This document shows, one piece after another, positions 22,495-31,209 of a stretch of 64,000 bases of DNA. The stretch is from RGIG4608 sp964413365. Its GTDB lineage: Bacteria > Bacillota > Clostridia > Oscillospirales > CAG-272. The DNA lies in NCBI GenBank assembly GCA_964413365.1, contig CAYPRM010000005.1, forward strand, positions 1-64,000, read 5' to 3'. The translations under genes were made by a program, and so were the position numbers. Below the pieces are notes generated by a model. It saw nothing but the letters and a program-made list of their open reading frames with translations, was not told the origin of the DNA and made no database searches. Each line of letters opens with the position of its first letter. Within the stretch, counting starts at the first letter, position 1.

Positions 22495-25386
22495 ATGAAA
22501 TTCAAAAATCCATTCAAGACTCTACGGGACAACCAAGGACTTATGACGGTGAAGGCGGAATACGGGTATCTTACGAGCTCGTTCTTTATTCCTGCCATAA
22601 TAATGCTGGCTATATACCTCGCGATAGGTCATAAGCCGCTTGGAGATCAGTCCGTGCTGACGCTCGATCTCAACGCTCAGTATGTTTATTTCTACGAGGC
22701 TCTGCGTGAATTCGTATGGGGGGACGCCTCCCTGCTCTACTCCTTCTCGCGCTCGCTCGGCGGAGAGTTTATGGGAATATATGCGTACTACGTAGCAAGT
22801 CCGCTCTCGTATATCGTTTGTCTTTTCCCGAAGTCGATGATGCTCTTTGCACTCCTTACGATAATCGTCGTAAAGATAGGTCTTTGCGGTCTTTCCTTCG
22901 GCTTCTATCTTCACAAGCAGACGGACACGCCCGACAAGGGGGCGATAGTGCTCTTCTCAACGATGTACGCGCTGAGCTCCTACGCTATAACCTACCAGAA
23001 CAATATAATGTGGCTCGACGGGCTTTTCCTTCTGCCGATACTGACCTACTCGATAGAGCAGCTGATCAAGCGCGGAAAATACAAGCTCTATGTTGCGGTG
23101 CTTGCGCTGATGATGATGAGCCACTACTACATTGGGTATATGATGTGCTGGTACACGCTGTTCTGCTTCTTCTTCACCTATTTCAAGGACAGCGACAGAA
23201 CGCTTGTGAATCCCACAGGCAGAAAATTTAATTTTATAAAGACTCTTTCAAAAATGTGCGGTGCGACCGTGCTCGGGATCGGAATATCGGCATTTATGAT
23301 CTGCACGGCGTACTACTCCCTGCAGTTCGGCAAGAGCGATTTCTCCGAGCCGTCGTGGGATCTCGTGTCAAGGTTCGATCTCTTTGATCTGTTTCCGAAG
23401 ATGCTCCCGGGTGCTTACGACTCCGTGATGCACGAGGGACTTCCACTGCTGTACAGCGGCGTGCTGACGCTCCTTATGATACCGATATTTATAATGGCAA
23501 GGCGCGTGGCGGCGAGGGAGAAGATATTTTACATTTCATTTTCGCTTTTCTACGTCCTTCTGATGGTGGTAAATCCCCTCGACCTTGTGATGCACGGCTT
23601 CCAAGAGCCAAACTGCCTGAATTACAGGTACAGCTTCATTCTGATATTCCTGATGGTCGTGATGGCGTATCGGGGCTTTTACGAGATACTCGAGCACTCG
23701 CCGAAAAAGGTATTTGCCACGGGTGCTGCGCTCGTGATCCTTGTGCTTATTGCACAGAAGATGGAATTCTCCAACTTTATGTTAGAGGATGTCGAGGGCT
23801 TTGAATTCGGATTCGTCAAGGGCAGGCTTCACTTCCTGCTCGTGGTATTCGTGTCGATAATAGCGATACTTGCCGTCGGTGCGGCGGTATGCTACTTCAT
23901 AAAATCGGACAACAAGCAGCGCACGTCGATCGTGCTTCTTTGCGTGGTGTGCATCGAGCTGTTCGCAAATGGTGTGATACTCACCGCTTCCCTCGCACTC
24001 GAGGTCGGGCACGCATCGTATTCCTCCTACGTTGACTATTTTGAGGCTCTGACGCCGATAGTCAAGGAGGTGCAGGAAAAGGATCCCACCTTCTTCCGCT
24101 CGGAAAAGACCACTCACCGCTGTACGAATGACAATATGGCTCTGAATATCAAGGGACTTTCAAACTCCACCTCGACGCTCAACCAGAAGGTCATAGATCT
24201 CCTTGAATACCTCGGCTTCTATGCGGATGCGCATTGGACGCAGTATATAGGCTCGACGCTGATCACGGACTCGCTGTTCGGCATCAAGTACATCTACTCC
24301 AACACCGCAAACGAGTACGACAAGGAATCCCTCGCGAAGAATGAATTTATGGACAGATATTTCGAGAAATTCGCCGAGGATGAAAATTATTACGCATACA
24401 AAAACCCGTATTCGCTCGGCATCGGCTTCGGTGTTGACGGAGCGATAAGGGAGCTTGAGACCGATCTTTCCTACGACTATTCCACCACGGAGGGGTACAA
24501 AAATCCCTTTGAGGTGCAGAATCTTCTCCTTAATACCCTACTCGGAAACACTGGCTCTGACGAGGTGGAATTTTTCTCTCCCATCGAGCTTACCAAGGGC
24601 ATTGAGATAATCGGCATCAGCTCGAGCATCGGACTTGAATATTCGGCAAGCTCGGCAAGCAATCCCGACAAGACCGTTGATTTCAAGTTCACCGTAAAGA
24701 AGAGCGGACCTCTCTACTTCTTCCTGCCGACGGGCTATGAGCGCAGCTTCACCGTTGATGTAAACGGTGAGCATTATGTATCCGTTCCCAACTACTCAAG
24801 GACGGTATTCCTCGGATACAGGGAGGCGGGCGAGGACATTTGCGTGAGTGCGCACGTGGACGAGTCCAATCTCTACATCTTCAAGAGCACGAACTATTTC
24901 TACACTCTTGATATGGAAGCGTTCGAGGCGGCGTATGAGAAGCTCTCGCAGACAACTATTAGCACGGACTCCGAGGGCTGGAGCGACGATCATTTCTTCG
25001 GCACGGTTACAACTACCGCCGGGGATCAGATGATAATGACGACCATTCCCTACGATGCAGGCTGGAGGATATACGTTGACGGCGAGAGAGTCGATACCTA
25101 TGCGGTATACGGTGATTCCCTGCTCGCCTTCGATATTGCAACGGCAGGAGAGCACGAGATCGAATTCAGATATATGCCCGAGATATACGTTATCGGTGCT
25201 ATCATATCCGCGATCTCGGTGATAATATTTATTATTCTTATAGTTATTGGCAGAATAAAGGCAAAAAGAACTGCCGCACCCATCGCAGTGCAGAGTGCTG
25301 ACGCTGATACCTCCGATATCACGGATAACGCAGAGGACGGCGACAGCGACGGCAATGACGGCGGTACGGCGGAGATCAAGGAGTAA
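22495..25386 (+). CDS. YfhO family polytopic membrane protein (GT-C glycosyltransferase-like)
   Basis: This 963-residue protein has about a dozen membrane helices in the first 480 residues. A large extracytoplasmic domain follows (about 490-880, with T-T-I-P-Y-D-A-G-W-R-I-Y-V-D-G-E), then a last helix and an acidic tail (D-A-D-T-S-D-I-T-D-N-A-E-D). The early W-G-D-A-S-L-L-Y-S-F and Y-Q-N-N-I-M-W-L-D-G segments are YfhO hallmarks. The family is related to GT-C enzymes and is linked to glycosylation of lipoteichoic acid or other envelope polymers in Bacillus and Listeria; the role here is inferred. ruvA starts two bases after its stop, so it is in the ruvAB transcript. Confidence 0.88.
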   Translation: MKFKNPFKTLRDNQGLMTVKAEYGYLTSSFFIPAIIMLAIYLAIGHKPLGDQSVLTLDLNAQYVYFYEALREFVWGDASLLYSFSRSLGGEFMGIYAYYVASPLSYIVCLFPKSMMLFALLTIIVVKIGLCGLSFGFYLHKQTDTPDKGAIVLFSTMYALSSYAITYQNNIMWLDGLFLLPILTYSIEQLIKRGKYKLYVAVLALMMMSHYYIGYMMCWYTLFCFFFTYFKDSDRTLVNPTGRKFNFIKTLSKMCGATVLGIGISAFMICTAYYSLQFGKSDFSEPSWDLVSRFDLFDLFPKMLPGAYDSVMHEGLPLLYSGVLTLLMIPIFIMARRVAAREKIFYISFSLFYVLLMVVNPLDLVMHGFQEPNCLNYRYSFILIFLMVVMAYRGFYEILEHSPKKVFATGAALVILVLIAQKMEFSNFMLEDVEGFEFGFVKGRLHFLLVVFVSIIAILAVGAAVCYFIKSDNKQRTSIVLLCVVCIELFANGVILTASLALEVGHASYSSYVDYFEALTPIVKEVQEKDPTFFRSEKTTHRCTNDNMALNIKGLSNSTSTLNQKVIDLLEYLGFYADAHWTQYIGSTLITDSLFGIKYIYSNTANEYDKESLAKNEFMDRYFEKFAEDENYYAYKNPYSLGIGFGVDGAIRELETDLSYDYSTTEGYKNPFEVQNLLLNTLLGNTGSDEVEFFSPIELTKGIEIIGISSSIGLEYSASSASNPDKTVDFKFTVKKSGPLYFFLPTGYERSFTVDVNGEHYVSVPNYSRTVFLGYREAGEDICVSAHVDESNLYIFKSTNYFYTLDMEAFEAAYEKLSQTTISTDSEGWSDDHFFGTVTTTAGDQMIMTTIPYDAGWRIYVDGERVDTYAVYGDSLLAFDIATAGEHEIEFRYMPEIYVIGAIISAISVIIFIILIVIGRIKAKRTAAPIAVQSADADTSDITDNAEDGDSDGNDGGTAEIKE

Positions 25387-25388
25387 AA

Positions 25389-26015
25389 ATGTTTTATTAT
25401 ATCGAGGGCAAGCTTGCCCATCTCGAACAGAGCCTTGCGGTGCTCGACGTCGGCGGCGTTGGGTACAAGCTCACCATAACGCAGACGACATACGAGGCGA
25501 TGCCTCCCCACCTCAGCGTGAGCGAGCCGCCGACGGTCAGGCTCTACACCTATATGGCGGTGCGTGAGGACGACGTTGAGCTTTTCGGCTTCCGCTCGGA
25601 GGAGGAGCTCGATACCTTCAAGCTTCTTATAACCGTTTCGGGTGTAGGTCCTAAGGCGGCAATAGCGATACTCTCCGTTTTCACCCCCGACAGGCTCGCT
25701 GTGGCGATATCCGCGGAGGATACGAAGGCGATATCAAGGGCTAACGGAATAGGCTCTAAGACGGCGGCAAGGATCGTGCTCGAGCTCAAGGACAAGATAG
25801 CGAGAGTCGCCTCCGTTGCAGAAAATACGTCCGCGGATATTGGTATATCGGGTGCGGCGTCCATCGGCTCGTCAAGCCTTGAGGATGCGCAGAGTGCTCT
25901 GCTCGTGCTCGGATACACGCGCGCAGAGATCGCAAATGCGATGAGAAAGATAGACACTGCCGGCAAGGAGACGGATGCGATAATCCGCCTTGCGCTCAAG
26001 CAATTAAGCAGATAG
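25389..26015 (+). CDS. ruvA: Holliday junction branch migration protein RuvA
   Basis: The 208-residue protein has an N-terminal OB fold (M-F-Y-Y-I-E-G-K-L), helix-hairpin-helix motifs around L-L-I-T-V-S-G-V-G-P-K-A and S-R-A-N-G-I-G-S-K-T-A, and a C-terminal UBA-like domain after a Ser/Ala-rich linker. RuvA tetramers bind the junction and recruit RuvB, whose gene follows after 15 bases. Confidence 0.96.
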   Translation: MFYYIEGKLAHLEQSLAVLDVGGVGYKLTITQTTYEAMPPHLSVSEPPTVRLYTYMAVREDDVELFGFRSEEELDTFKLLITVSGVGPKAAIAILSVFTPDRLAVAISAEDTKAISRANGIGSKTAARIVLELKDKIARVASVAENTSADIGISGAASIGSSSLEDAQSALLVLGYTRAEIANAMRKIDTAGKETDAIIRLALKQLSR

Positions 26016-26030
26016 GACAGGAGGTAAGTC

Positions 26031-27110
26031 ATGGCTCACAGCGACGAATTTGATTTTGATTTTGAAAACAGCTACGAGGAGCGCACGGTGTCTCCCTCTA
26101 TGACGGGCGAGGACGCCAACGAGAACGCTCTCCGTCCTCAGCACATGGAGGACTACATCGGTCAGGAAAAGGCTAAAGAAAATCTGAAGATATACATTGA
26201 GGCGGCGAAGATGAGGAGTGATTCACTCGACCACGTTCTTCTCTACGGCCCTCCAGGTCTCGGTAAGACCACCCTCTCACACATCATAGCGAACGAGCTT
26301 GGTGTAAACATCAAGATCACCTCGGGACCTGCGATCGAGAAGCAGGGCGACCTTGTGGCGATACTGACGGGACTTGAGTCGGGGGATGTGCTCTTTATCG
26401 ACGAGATACACCGTCTTTCACGCTCAATAGAGGAGGTGCTCTACCCTGCGATGGAGGACTATTCGGTCGACATCATCATAGGCAAGGGACCTGCCGCAAG
26501 GAGCATAAGAATAGATCTGCCGAAATTCACCCTCATAGGTGCTACCACGAGGGCAGGTCAGCTGACCACTCCCCTGCGCGACCGCTTCGGAGTGCTGTTG
26601 AAGTTAGAGCTGTACACGCCCGAGGAGCTTTCGACGATCATTAAGAGAAGTGCAAAGATACTTGACATAAGCATCAGCGAGGATGGTGCATACGAGATCG
26701 CCTCCCGTTCGCGCGGAACGCCCCGTATCGCAAACCGACTGCTCAAGCGCGTGCGTGATTTCGCACAGGTCATGGGCGACGGCACGATAACCTCGGAGAT
26801 CGCAAATTTCGCGCTCTCGAAACTCGAGATCGACGAGCTCGGGCTTGACAACACGGACAGACGTCTGCTCCAGACGATAATAAAATTTTATGGCGGAGGC
26901 CCTGTCGGTCTTGACACGCTCGCCGCGACCATTGGCGAGGAGGCGGTAACGATCGAGGACGTATGCGAGCCGTATCTTATGCAGATAGGCTTTCTCTCGC
27001 GCACGCCGAAGGGACGCTGTGTTACGCATCTTGCCTATGAGCATCTTGGGCTTACCTACCCCACCTCTCCCACAAATAAAACAGATCCCACTCAAACCAC
27101 CATACTTTAA
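26031..27110 (+). CDS. ruvB: Holliday junction branch migration helicase RuvB
   Basis: The 359-residue AAA+ protein has the RuvB start region L-R-P-Q-H-M-E-D-Y-I-G-Q, Walker A G-P-P-G-L-G-K-T-T, Walker B with D-E-I-H-R-L, sensor I I-G-A-T-T-R-A-G, and the C-terminal winged helix ending R-T-P-K-G-R. About 30 acidic residues precede the core and about 15 extra residues follow it. It drives branch migration with RuvA. Confidence 0.97.
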   Translation: MAHSDEFDFDFENSYEERTVSPSMTGEDANENALRPQHMEDYIGQEKAKENLKIYIEAAKMRSDSLDHVLLYGPPGLGKTTLSHIIANELGVNIKITSGPAIEKQGDLVAILTGLESGDVLFIDEIHRLSRSIEEVLYPAMEDYSVDIIIGKGPAARSIRIDLPKFTLIGATTRAGQLTTPLRDRFGVLLKLELYTPEELSTIIKRSAKILDISISEDGAYEIASRSRGTPRIANRLLKRVRDFAQVMGDGTITSEIANFALSKLEIDELGLDNTDRRLLQTIIKFYGGGPVGLDTLAATIGEEAVTIEDVCEPYLMQIGFLSRTPKGRCVTHLAYEHLGLTYPTSPTNKTDPTQTTIL

Positions 27111-27120
27111 TAAAAATCAA

Positions 27121-27149
27121 AAAACAGAGCCTTCCGGCTCTGTTTTTTG
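27121..27149. terminator. Bidirectional terminator between ruvB and the spore coat genes
   Basis: AACAGAGCC-ttcc-GGCTCTGTT is flanked by an A-run and a T-run. Confidence 0.9.
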
Positions 27150-27150
27150 A

Positions 27151-27426
27151 TCAGTTATGGGAATATTTTTGCTTAAGGCTGACGATGCTCTGACGCTCCG
27201 CATCACTCGGTGCGTACCAGCCCCTTTCCTTCATCGCAGTATATATCTGATTCTGCATCTGAAGGGACTGATGGAGGGCTGACGAGAAGGATGAGAACAC
27301 TCTCTCGTCGCTCGACTCGATAGCTCCGTGCATATAGAGGTCGCACGCTCCCTTTTCAAGCAGGAGAAGCTCCTCCATTAGCGCCTTATCGCTTTTTTTG
27401 ACATTTTTAGTATTCGTATTCATCAC
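27151..27426 (-). CDS. Spore coat protein, CotF family
   Basis: The 91-residue helical protein has L-L-L-L-E-K-G-A-C-D-L-Y-M-H-G-A-I-E-S, the core of the Coat_F (CotF-like) family, and ends after Q-I-Y-T-A-M-K-E-R-G-W-Y. Family members are ferritin-like helical bundles packed into the endospore coat. It starts nine bases after the stop of a 57-residue protein gene, forming a two-gene operon. With spoVT it supports spore formation. Confidence 0.85.
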   Translation of the reverse strand: MMNTNTKNVKKSDKALMEELLLLEKGACDLYMHGAIESSDERVFSSFSSALHQSLQMQNQIYTAMKERGWYAPSDAERQSIVSLKQKYSHN

Positions 27427-27435
27427 AGCATCACC

Positions 27436-27609
27436 TCACAGAAGATGATAAAAGCCATTGAAGATCTCACCGTGCCTCTGCGACAGCTCGGTAACAAAGC
27501 TTCTCAGCTCCATATCCTCAAGCCTTCCCGCACATTCCCTGCACTGTGCGCCGTAATATTTTTCGTGTCCGAGGGCATCCTCGATATAGAGCAGCTCCTT
27601 ATTCGTCAT
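27436..27609 (-). CDS. Small protein encoded upstream of the CotF-type gene
   Basis: A 57-residue frame on the minus strand starts MTNKELLYIEDALGHEK and ends G-F-Y-H-L-L before TGA. GGAGG lies six bases before the ATG. It has a C-x2-C pair (Q-C-R-E-C-A) and is predicted helical, and it looks like the short ferritin-like or coat-associated proteins that often precede CotF-family genes in Clostridia. It is below the length many gene finders use. The tight spacing to the CotF-type gene argues that it is real. Confidence 0.75.
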   Translation of the reverse strand: MTNKELLYIEDALGHEKYYGAQCRECAGRLEDMELRSFVTELSQRHGEIFNGFYHLL

Positions 27610-27702
27610 ATCATTCCTCCTTCGCCGCGTAGGCTGAAATTTATTAGGTATTAGAATGATCGACCGAGGCGGTGCTATATATTCACTCGACGAAAATTTT
27701 AT

Positions 27703-28536
27703 TCAGCTGTTTCTTTTCATTTCCGAGAGCAGCTTTACCGCATACGAGAGGCAATCGCACTCACAGTCCTCGATCCTGCCTGCGTCAACGAGGGCGGCAA
27801 GGGACGGATCTATCGGAATTCTTGCAAGGAGGGGGTAGCCGTACTGCTCGGCGATGCTCGCAATGTGGCTCTCGCCAAAGAGCTTTATCTCCCTGCCGCA
27901 GTCGGGGCACCTGACGTAGCTCATATTCTCGACAAGTCCGAGAATGTCAACGCCCATCATTCTTGCCATATTGACAGCCTTCTCTACTATCATCGACACG
28001 AGCTCCTGCGGACTTGTAACTATGATTATACCGTCAAGGGGGATCGACTGAAAGACGGTGAGCGGAACGTCGCCCGTTCCGGGAGGGCAGTCCACAAAGA
28101 GGTAATCGAGATCTCCCCAGACCGTACCGCTCCAGAACTGCTTTACCGTTCCTGCGATGACGGGGCCGCGCCAGACCACGGGCTGCGCCGAGTCGGGCAG
28201 AAGGAGGTTTACGCTCATTATCTTTATTCCGCCCGCGCTCTCGGGTGGTATCATTCCGTTCTCATTTCCATCAACTCCCGAGCCGATGCCGAACGCCTTC
28301 GGTATCGAGGGGCCCGTGATATCCGCATCAAGGATGCCGACCTTATAGCCCGCTCTGCTCATAAGCGTTGCGAGCGTCGCGCTGACGGTGGATTTACCCA
28401 CGCCTCCCTTTCCGCTGACGATACCCACGACGTGCTTTATCGACGAGGCGGATCCGAGTGGCTCGAGAAGCTCCGCTCTGCTCTTTTGTGAGCAGCTTGC
28501 CGAGCAGCTGCCGCAATTATGCGTACATTCTGACAT
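27703..28536 (-). CDS. Mrp/Nbp35 (ApbC) family iron-sulfur carrier ATPase
   Basis: The 277-residue P-loop ATPase has a deviant Walker A, S-G-K-G-G-V-G-K-S-T, at 41-50, and V-D-C-P-P-G-T-G-D and the family C-x2-C (R-C-P-D-C-G) in the C-terminal half. The C-x2-C binds a bridging [4Fe-4S] cluster in the dimer. Unlike bacterial ApbC/Mrp, its N terminus has four closely spaced cysteines (4, 8, 11, 15), similar to the extra N-terminal cluster of Nbp35. It would deliver Fe-S clusters to apoproteins. It is monocistronic with a consensus promoter. Confidence 0.92.
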   Translation of the reverse strand: MSECTHNCGSCSASCSQKSRAELLEPLGSASSIKHVVGIVSGKGGVGKSTVSATLATLMSRAGYKVGILDADITGPSIPKAFGIGSGVDGNENGMIPPESAGGIKIMSVNLLLPDSAQPVVWRGPVIAGTVKQFWSGTVWGDLDYLFVDCPPGTGDVPLTVFQSIPLDGIIIVTSPQELVSMIVEKAVNMARMMGVDILGLVENMSYVRCPDCGREIKLFGESHIASIAEQYGYPLLARIPIDPSLAALVDAGRIEDCECDCLSYAVKLLSEMKRNS

Positions 28537-28578
28537 ATATCTATACTTCCTTTCGTTTATCTATCTTATACAACAAAC

Positions 28579-28607
28579 AGTATACAACCCTTCTACTCTT
28601 TTGTCAA
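28579..28607 (-). promoter_or_regulatory. Sigma-A promoter for the Mrp ATPase gene
   Basis: On the minus strand TTGACA (28607-28602), 17 bases and TATACT (28584-28579). Confidence 0.88.
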
Positions 28608-28680
28608 GGGAGGTTTTTTCGGATTTGTTTTTTATTATGAGGAAAAATATAATTAATTTATTAATTTTTTTGAAAAGCAC

Positions 28681-28709
28681 TTGAAATATCCGAGAAAAAA
28701 AGCTATACT
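28681..28709 (+). promoter_or_regulatory. Sigma-A promoter for gpmI
   Basis: TTGAAA (28681-28686), 17 bases and TATACT (28704-28709), divergent from the Mrp promoter. Confidence 0.82.
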
Positions 28710-28751
28710 GTAAGGTGTGTTAAAAATTAAATTTATATACGGAGGTTCTTT

Positions 28752-30410
28752 ATGAACAAGCTTCTTAAAAGATCGTCTTTATTTGAGGGTGTGAAAGGTC
28801 CTGTTCTCACGATCGTTATGGACGGCGTGGGACTCGCTCCCGACACGGTGTCGAACGCCGTTTCTCAGGCATACACTCCCACTCTCGATATGCTTATGAC
28901 AAAATATCCGACAGTAAGGCTCAAGGCTCACGGTACGGCGGTAGGTCTCCCCTCCGACGACGACATGGGCAACAGCGAGGTCGGACACAACGCTCTCGGC
29001 TCAGGACAGGTATTTGCGCAGGGTGCAAAACTGGTCTCGAACTCCATTGAGAGCAAAAAAATGTTCTCCTCCGACACGTGGAGAACGCTCATATCCAACG
29101 TCAAGGACAATGGTACAACTCTCCATTTCCTCGGTCTATTCTCCGACGGAAACGTGCACTCCCACATTGATCACCTCAAGGCAATGCTCGTTGAGGCAAA
29201 GGCGGAGGGCGTTCACAGAGTCAGGATTCACACGCTCATTGACGGACGCGACGTCGGCGAGACGAGCGCGCTCGATTATATCCTTCCCTTCGAGGATTTT
29301 CTCAACTCCCTGAGGGACGACTCCTTCGATGTAATGATCGCAAGCGGTGGCGGAAGAATGAAGATAACCATGGACCGCTACGAGGCTAACTGGGCGATGG
29401 TCGAGCTTGGCTGGAGGACTCACGTTCTCGGCGAGGGACGCCGCTTTGCCTGTGCGGCTGATGCGGTAAGGGCTTATCGCGAGGAATACAGAGTAATAGA
29501 TCAGGATCTGCCCCCGTTCGTTATTGAGGCTGACGGCGAGCCTGTCGGAGCTATCGGCGACGGCGACAGCGTGATATTCTACAATTTCCGTGGCGACCGC
29601 TCGATAGAGATATCTAAGGCATTTGAGGGCGGTGCGGACTTCGATAAGTTCGACAGAGTGAGAGTTCCCAATGTGGTATACGCAGGAATGCTCGAGTACG
29701 ATGGAGATCTTCACATTCCCACAAGATACCTCGTCGCTCCCCCCGAGATCACCAATACGCTCGGCGAATACCTTGCCGACACGGGCGTTTCACAGCTTGC
29801 TATCTCCGAGACGCAGAAGTACGGTCATGTTACCTATTTCTGGAACGGAAACAAGAGTGGCAAGTTCTCTGAGGACCTCGAAACATATATCGAGATACCC
29901 TCCGATATCGTTCCCTTTGAGCAGAGGCCGTGGATGAAGTGCGCGGAGATCACGGACAAGCTTATCGAATGCCTCGAGAGCGGAAAATATGCATATCTTC
30001 GTGTAAACTTCCCCAACGGCGATATGGTCGGACACACGGGAAATCTTGAGGCCACGAGATGCTCTATGGAGGCGCTCGACCTTCAGCTCAAGAGGATAAT
30101 CGACGTCGTTGACAAGCTTCACGGCGTTGCGATCATCACCGCAGACCACGGAAACGCTGACGAAATGTACGAAATGGACAAGAAAACGGGACTTCCCAAG
30201 CCCGACAAGAACGGTAATTTCAAGTCCAAGACGAGCCATACGCTCAATCCCGTTCCCTGCATCGTGTACGATAATTTCTATACGGAGCATTACGAGGTCA
30301 AGGAGGATCTCGGCACGTTCGGGCTTTCAAATGTTGCGGCGACCATGGTAAATCTCCTCGGCTACGACGCACCCGAAATGTGGAATGAATCCATTATCAA
30401 GCTTAAATAA
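28752..30410 (+). CDS. gpmI: 2,3-bisphosphoglycerate-independent phosphoglycerate mutase
   Basis: This 552-residue protein has the GpmI metal and catalytic motifs: V-M-D-G-V-G near residue 22, G-N-S-E-V-G-H-N with the phospho-accepting Ser75, the H-S-H-I-D-H region, and D-H-G-N-A-D near the C terminus. It interconverts 3- and 2-phosphoglycerate in glycolysis using two manganese ions. It is about 40 residues longer than the E. coli enzyme. It is monocistronic: own promoter, GGAGG before ATG 28752, and a strong terminator. Confidence 0.96.
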   Translation: MNKLLKRSSLFEGVKGPVLTIVMDGVGLAPDTVSNAVSQAYTPTLDMLMTKYPTVRLKAHGTAVGLPSDDDMGNSEVGHNALGSGQVFAQGAKLVSNSIESKKMFSSDTWRTLISNVKDNGTTLHFLGLFSDGNVHSHIDHLKAMLVEAKAEGVHRVRIHTLIDGRDVGETSALDYILPFEDFLNSLRDDSFDVMIASGGGRMKITMDRYEANWAMVELGWRTHVLGEGRRFACAADAVRAYREEYRVIDQDLPPFVIEADGEPVGAIGDGDSVIFYNFRGDRSIEISKAFEGGADFDKFDRVRVPNVVYAGMLEYDGDLHIPTRYLVAPPEITNTLGEYLADTGVSQLAISETQKYGHVTYFWNGNKSGKFSEDLETYIEIPSDIVPFEQRPWMKCAEITDKLIECLESGKYAYLRVNFPNGDMVGHTGNLEATRCSMEALDLQLKRIIDVVDKLHGVAIITADHGNADEMYEMDKKTGLPKPDKNGNFKSKTSHTLNPVPCIVYDNFYTEHYEVKEDLGTFGLSNVAATMVNLLGYDAPEMWNESIIKLK

Positions 30411-30418
30411 ATCAAAAT

Positions 30419-30447
30419 AAAAAAACGGCTCAATGAGCCGTTTTTTG
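30419..30447. terminator. Bidirectional terminator between gpmI and the HIT gene
   Basis: AACGGCTC-aat-GAGCCGTT is flanked by A-run and T-run. Confidence 0.9.
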
Positions 30448-30448
30448 T

Positions 30449-30787
30449 TTAAGCCATTTTGTCGGAGAGCTGCGCGCCACCGAGAATGTGGAAATGAAGG
30501 TGATGCACGCTCTGGCACGCGTCGTCTCCGCAGTTGGAGATGACTCTGTACCCGTTCGTGATACCTGCCTCCCTCGCGATCCTCGGAATATTCTCGAATA
30601 TCTCCGCCACAATGGCGCTGTTGCTCGAATTCACCGCATCCACGCTCTCAATGTGCTCCTTCGGTATCACAAGAATGTGCACAGGTGCTTGCGGTGCGAT
30701 GTCGTAAAAAGCGTATATGTGCTCGTTCTCAAACGCACGCCTCGACGGGATCTCTCCCTTTATTATTTTGCAAAATAAGCAATTCAT
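30449..30787 (-). CDS. HIT (histidine triad) family nucleotide-binding protein
   Basis: The 112-residue protein begins M-N-C-L-F-C-K-I-I-K-G-E-I-P, where the two cysteines bind zinc in the Hint branch. It carries the triad H-H-L-H-F-H-I-L near the C terminus. Hint proteins hydrolyse adenosine phosphoramidates; the role in bacteria is general and poorly defined. AAGGAG lies seven bases before the ATG. The promoter is about 180 bases upstream, leaving a long leader that contains a possible short frame. Confidence 0.94.
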   Translation of the reverse strand: MNCLFCKIIKGEIPSRRAFENEHIYAFYDIAPQAPVHILVIPKEHIESVDAVNSSNSAIVAEIFENIPRIAREAGITNGYRVISNCGDDACQSVHHLHFHILGGAQLSDKMA

Positions 30788-30947
30788 ATTTATTCTCCTT
30801 ATAAAATAATTTCAATGTGAGAAAAGTTCCAAATTCTATCAGCTTGAATATGTTTGGATCACCAATGGGGGTAATATCTGTTATCTCCTCTACCAAATCG
30901 GAGTCAAAATATCTAATGGTTAGATCATCAAGCTTGCTAAATTGCAT
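30729..30947 (-). CDS. Possible small ORF in the HIT leader (72 residues)
   Basis: A frame starts at ATG 30947 (MQFSKLDDLTIRYF) and runs past the HIT start, overlapping it by 59 bases in another frame. It follows the promoter at 30969-30997 and has only a weak GGA-type site. Composition is more AT-rich than the neighbours, yet the residues look protein-like (acidic, with aromatic positions). It could be a real small protein, a leader ORF coupled to the HIT gene, or chance. No family is recognised. Confidence 0.3.
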   Translation of the reverse strand: MQFSKLDDLTIRYFDSDLVEEITDITPIGDPNIFKLIEFGTFLTLKLFYKENKYELLILQNNKGRDPVEACV

Positions 30948-30968
30948 ATTTTCCACTCTCTCAATTTT

Positions 30969-30997
30969 ATTGTAGCACAAGCTCCGTTCCCTGTCAA
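30969..30997 (-). promoter_or_regulatory. Sigma-A promoter for the HIT gene
   Basis: On the minus strand TTGACA (30997-30992), 17 bases and TACAAT (30974-30969). Confidence 0.8.
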
Positions 30998-31141
30998 GAA
31001 TTTTGTTCAAATAAAGGTATTTTTTGCAATATTGCACAAGTTTATATAGGCAATTTACACATTCATGAAAAAAGGTATATATCTTGATCATTCATTTTCA
31101 AGACTTCCTTACATACAGGCAAACAAATATGCGAGAAAATC

Positions 31142-31170
31142 TTGATATTTTCTTATTTTCGTGATATAAT
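31142..31170 (+). promoter_or_regulatory. Sigma-A promoter for the FkbM methyltransferase gene
   Basis: TTGATA (31142-31147), 17 bases and TATAAT (31165-31170). The 140 bases between this and the HIT promoter hold nothing else recognisable. Confidence 0.8.
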
Positions 31171-31209
31171 TTGGGTTAGGAAAAGTCAAATTTGAGGTGG
31201 CGGTGGAAT

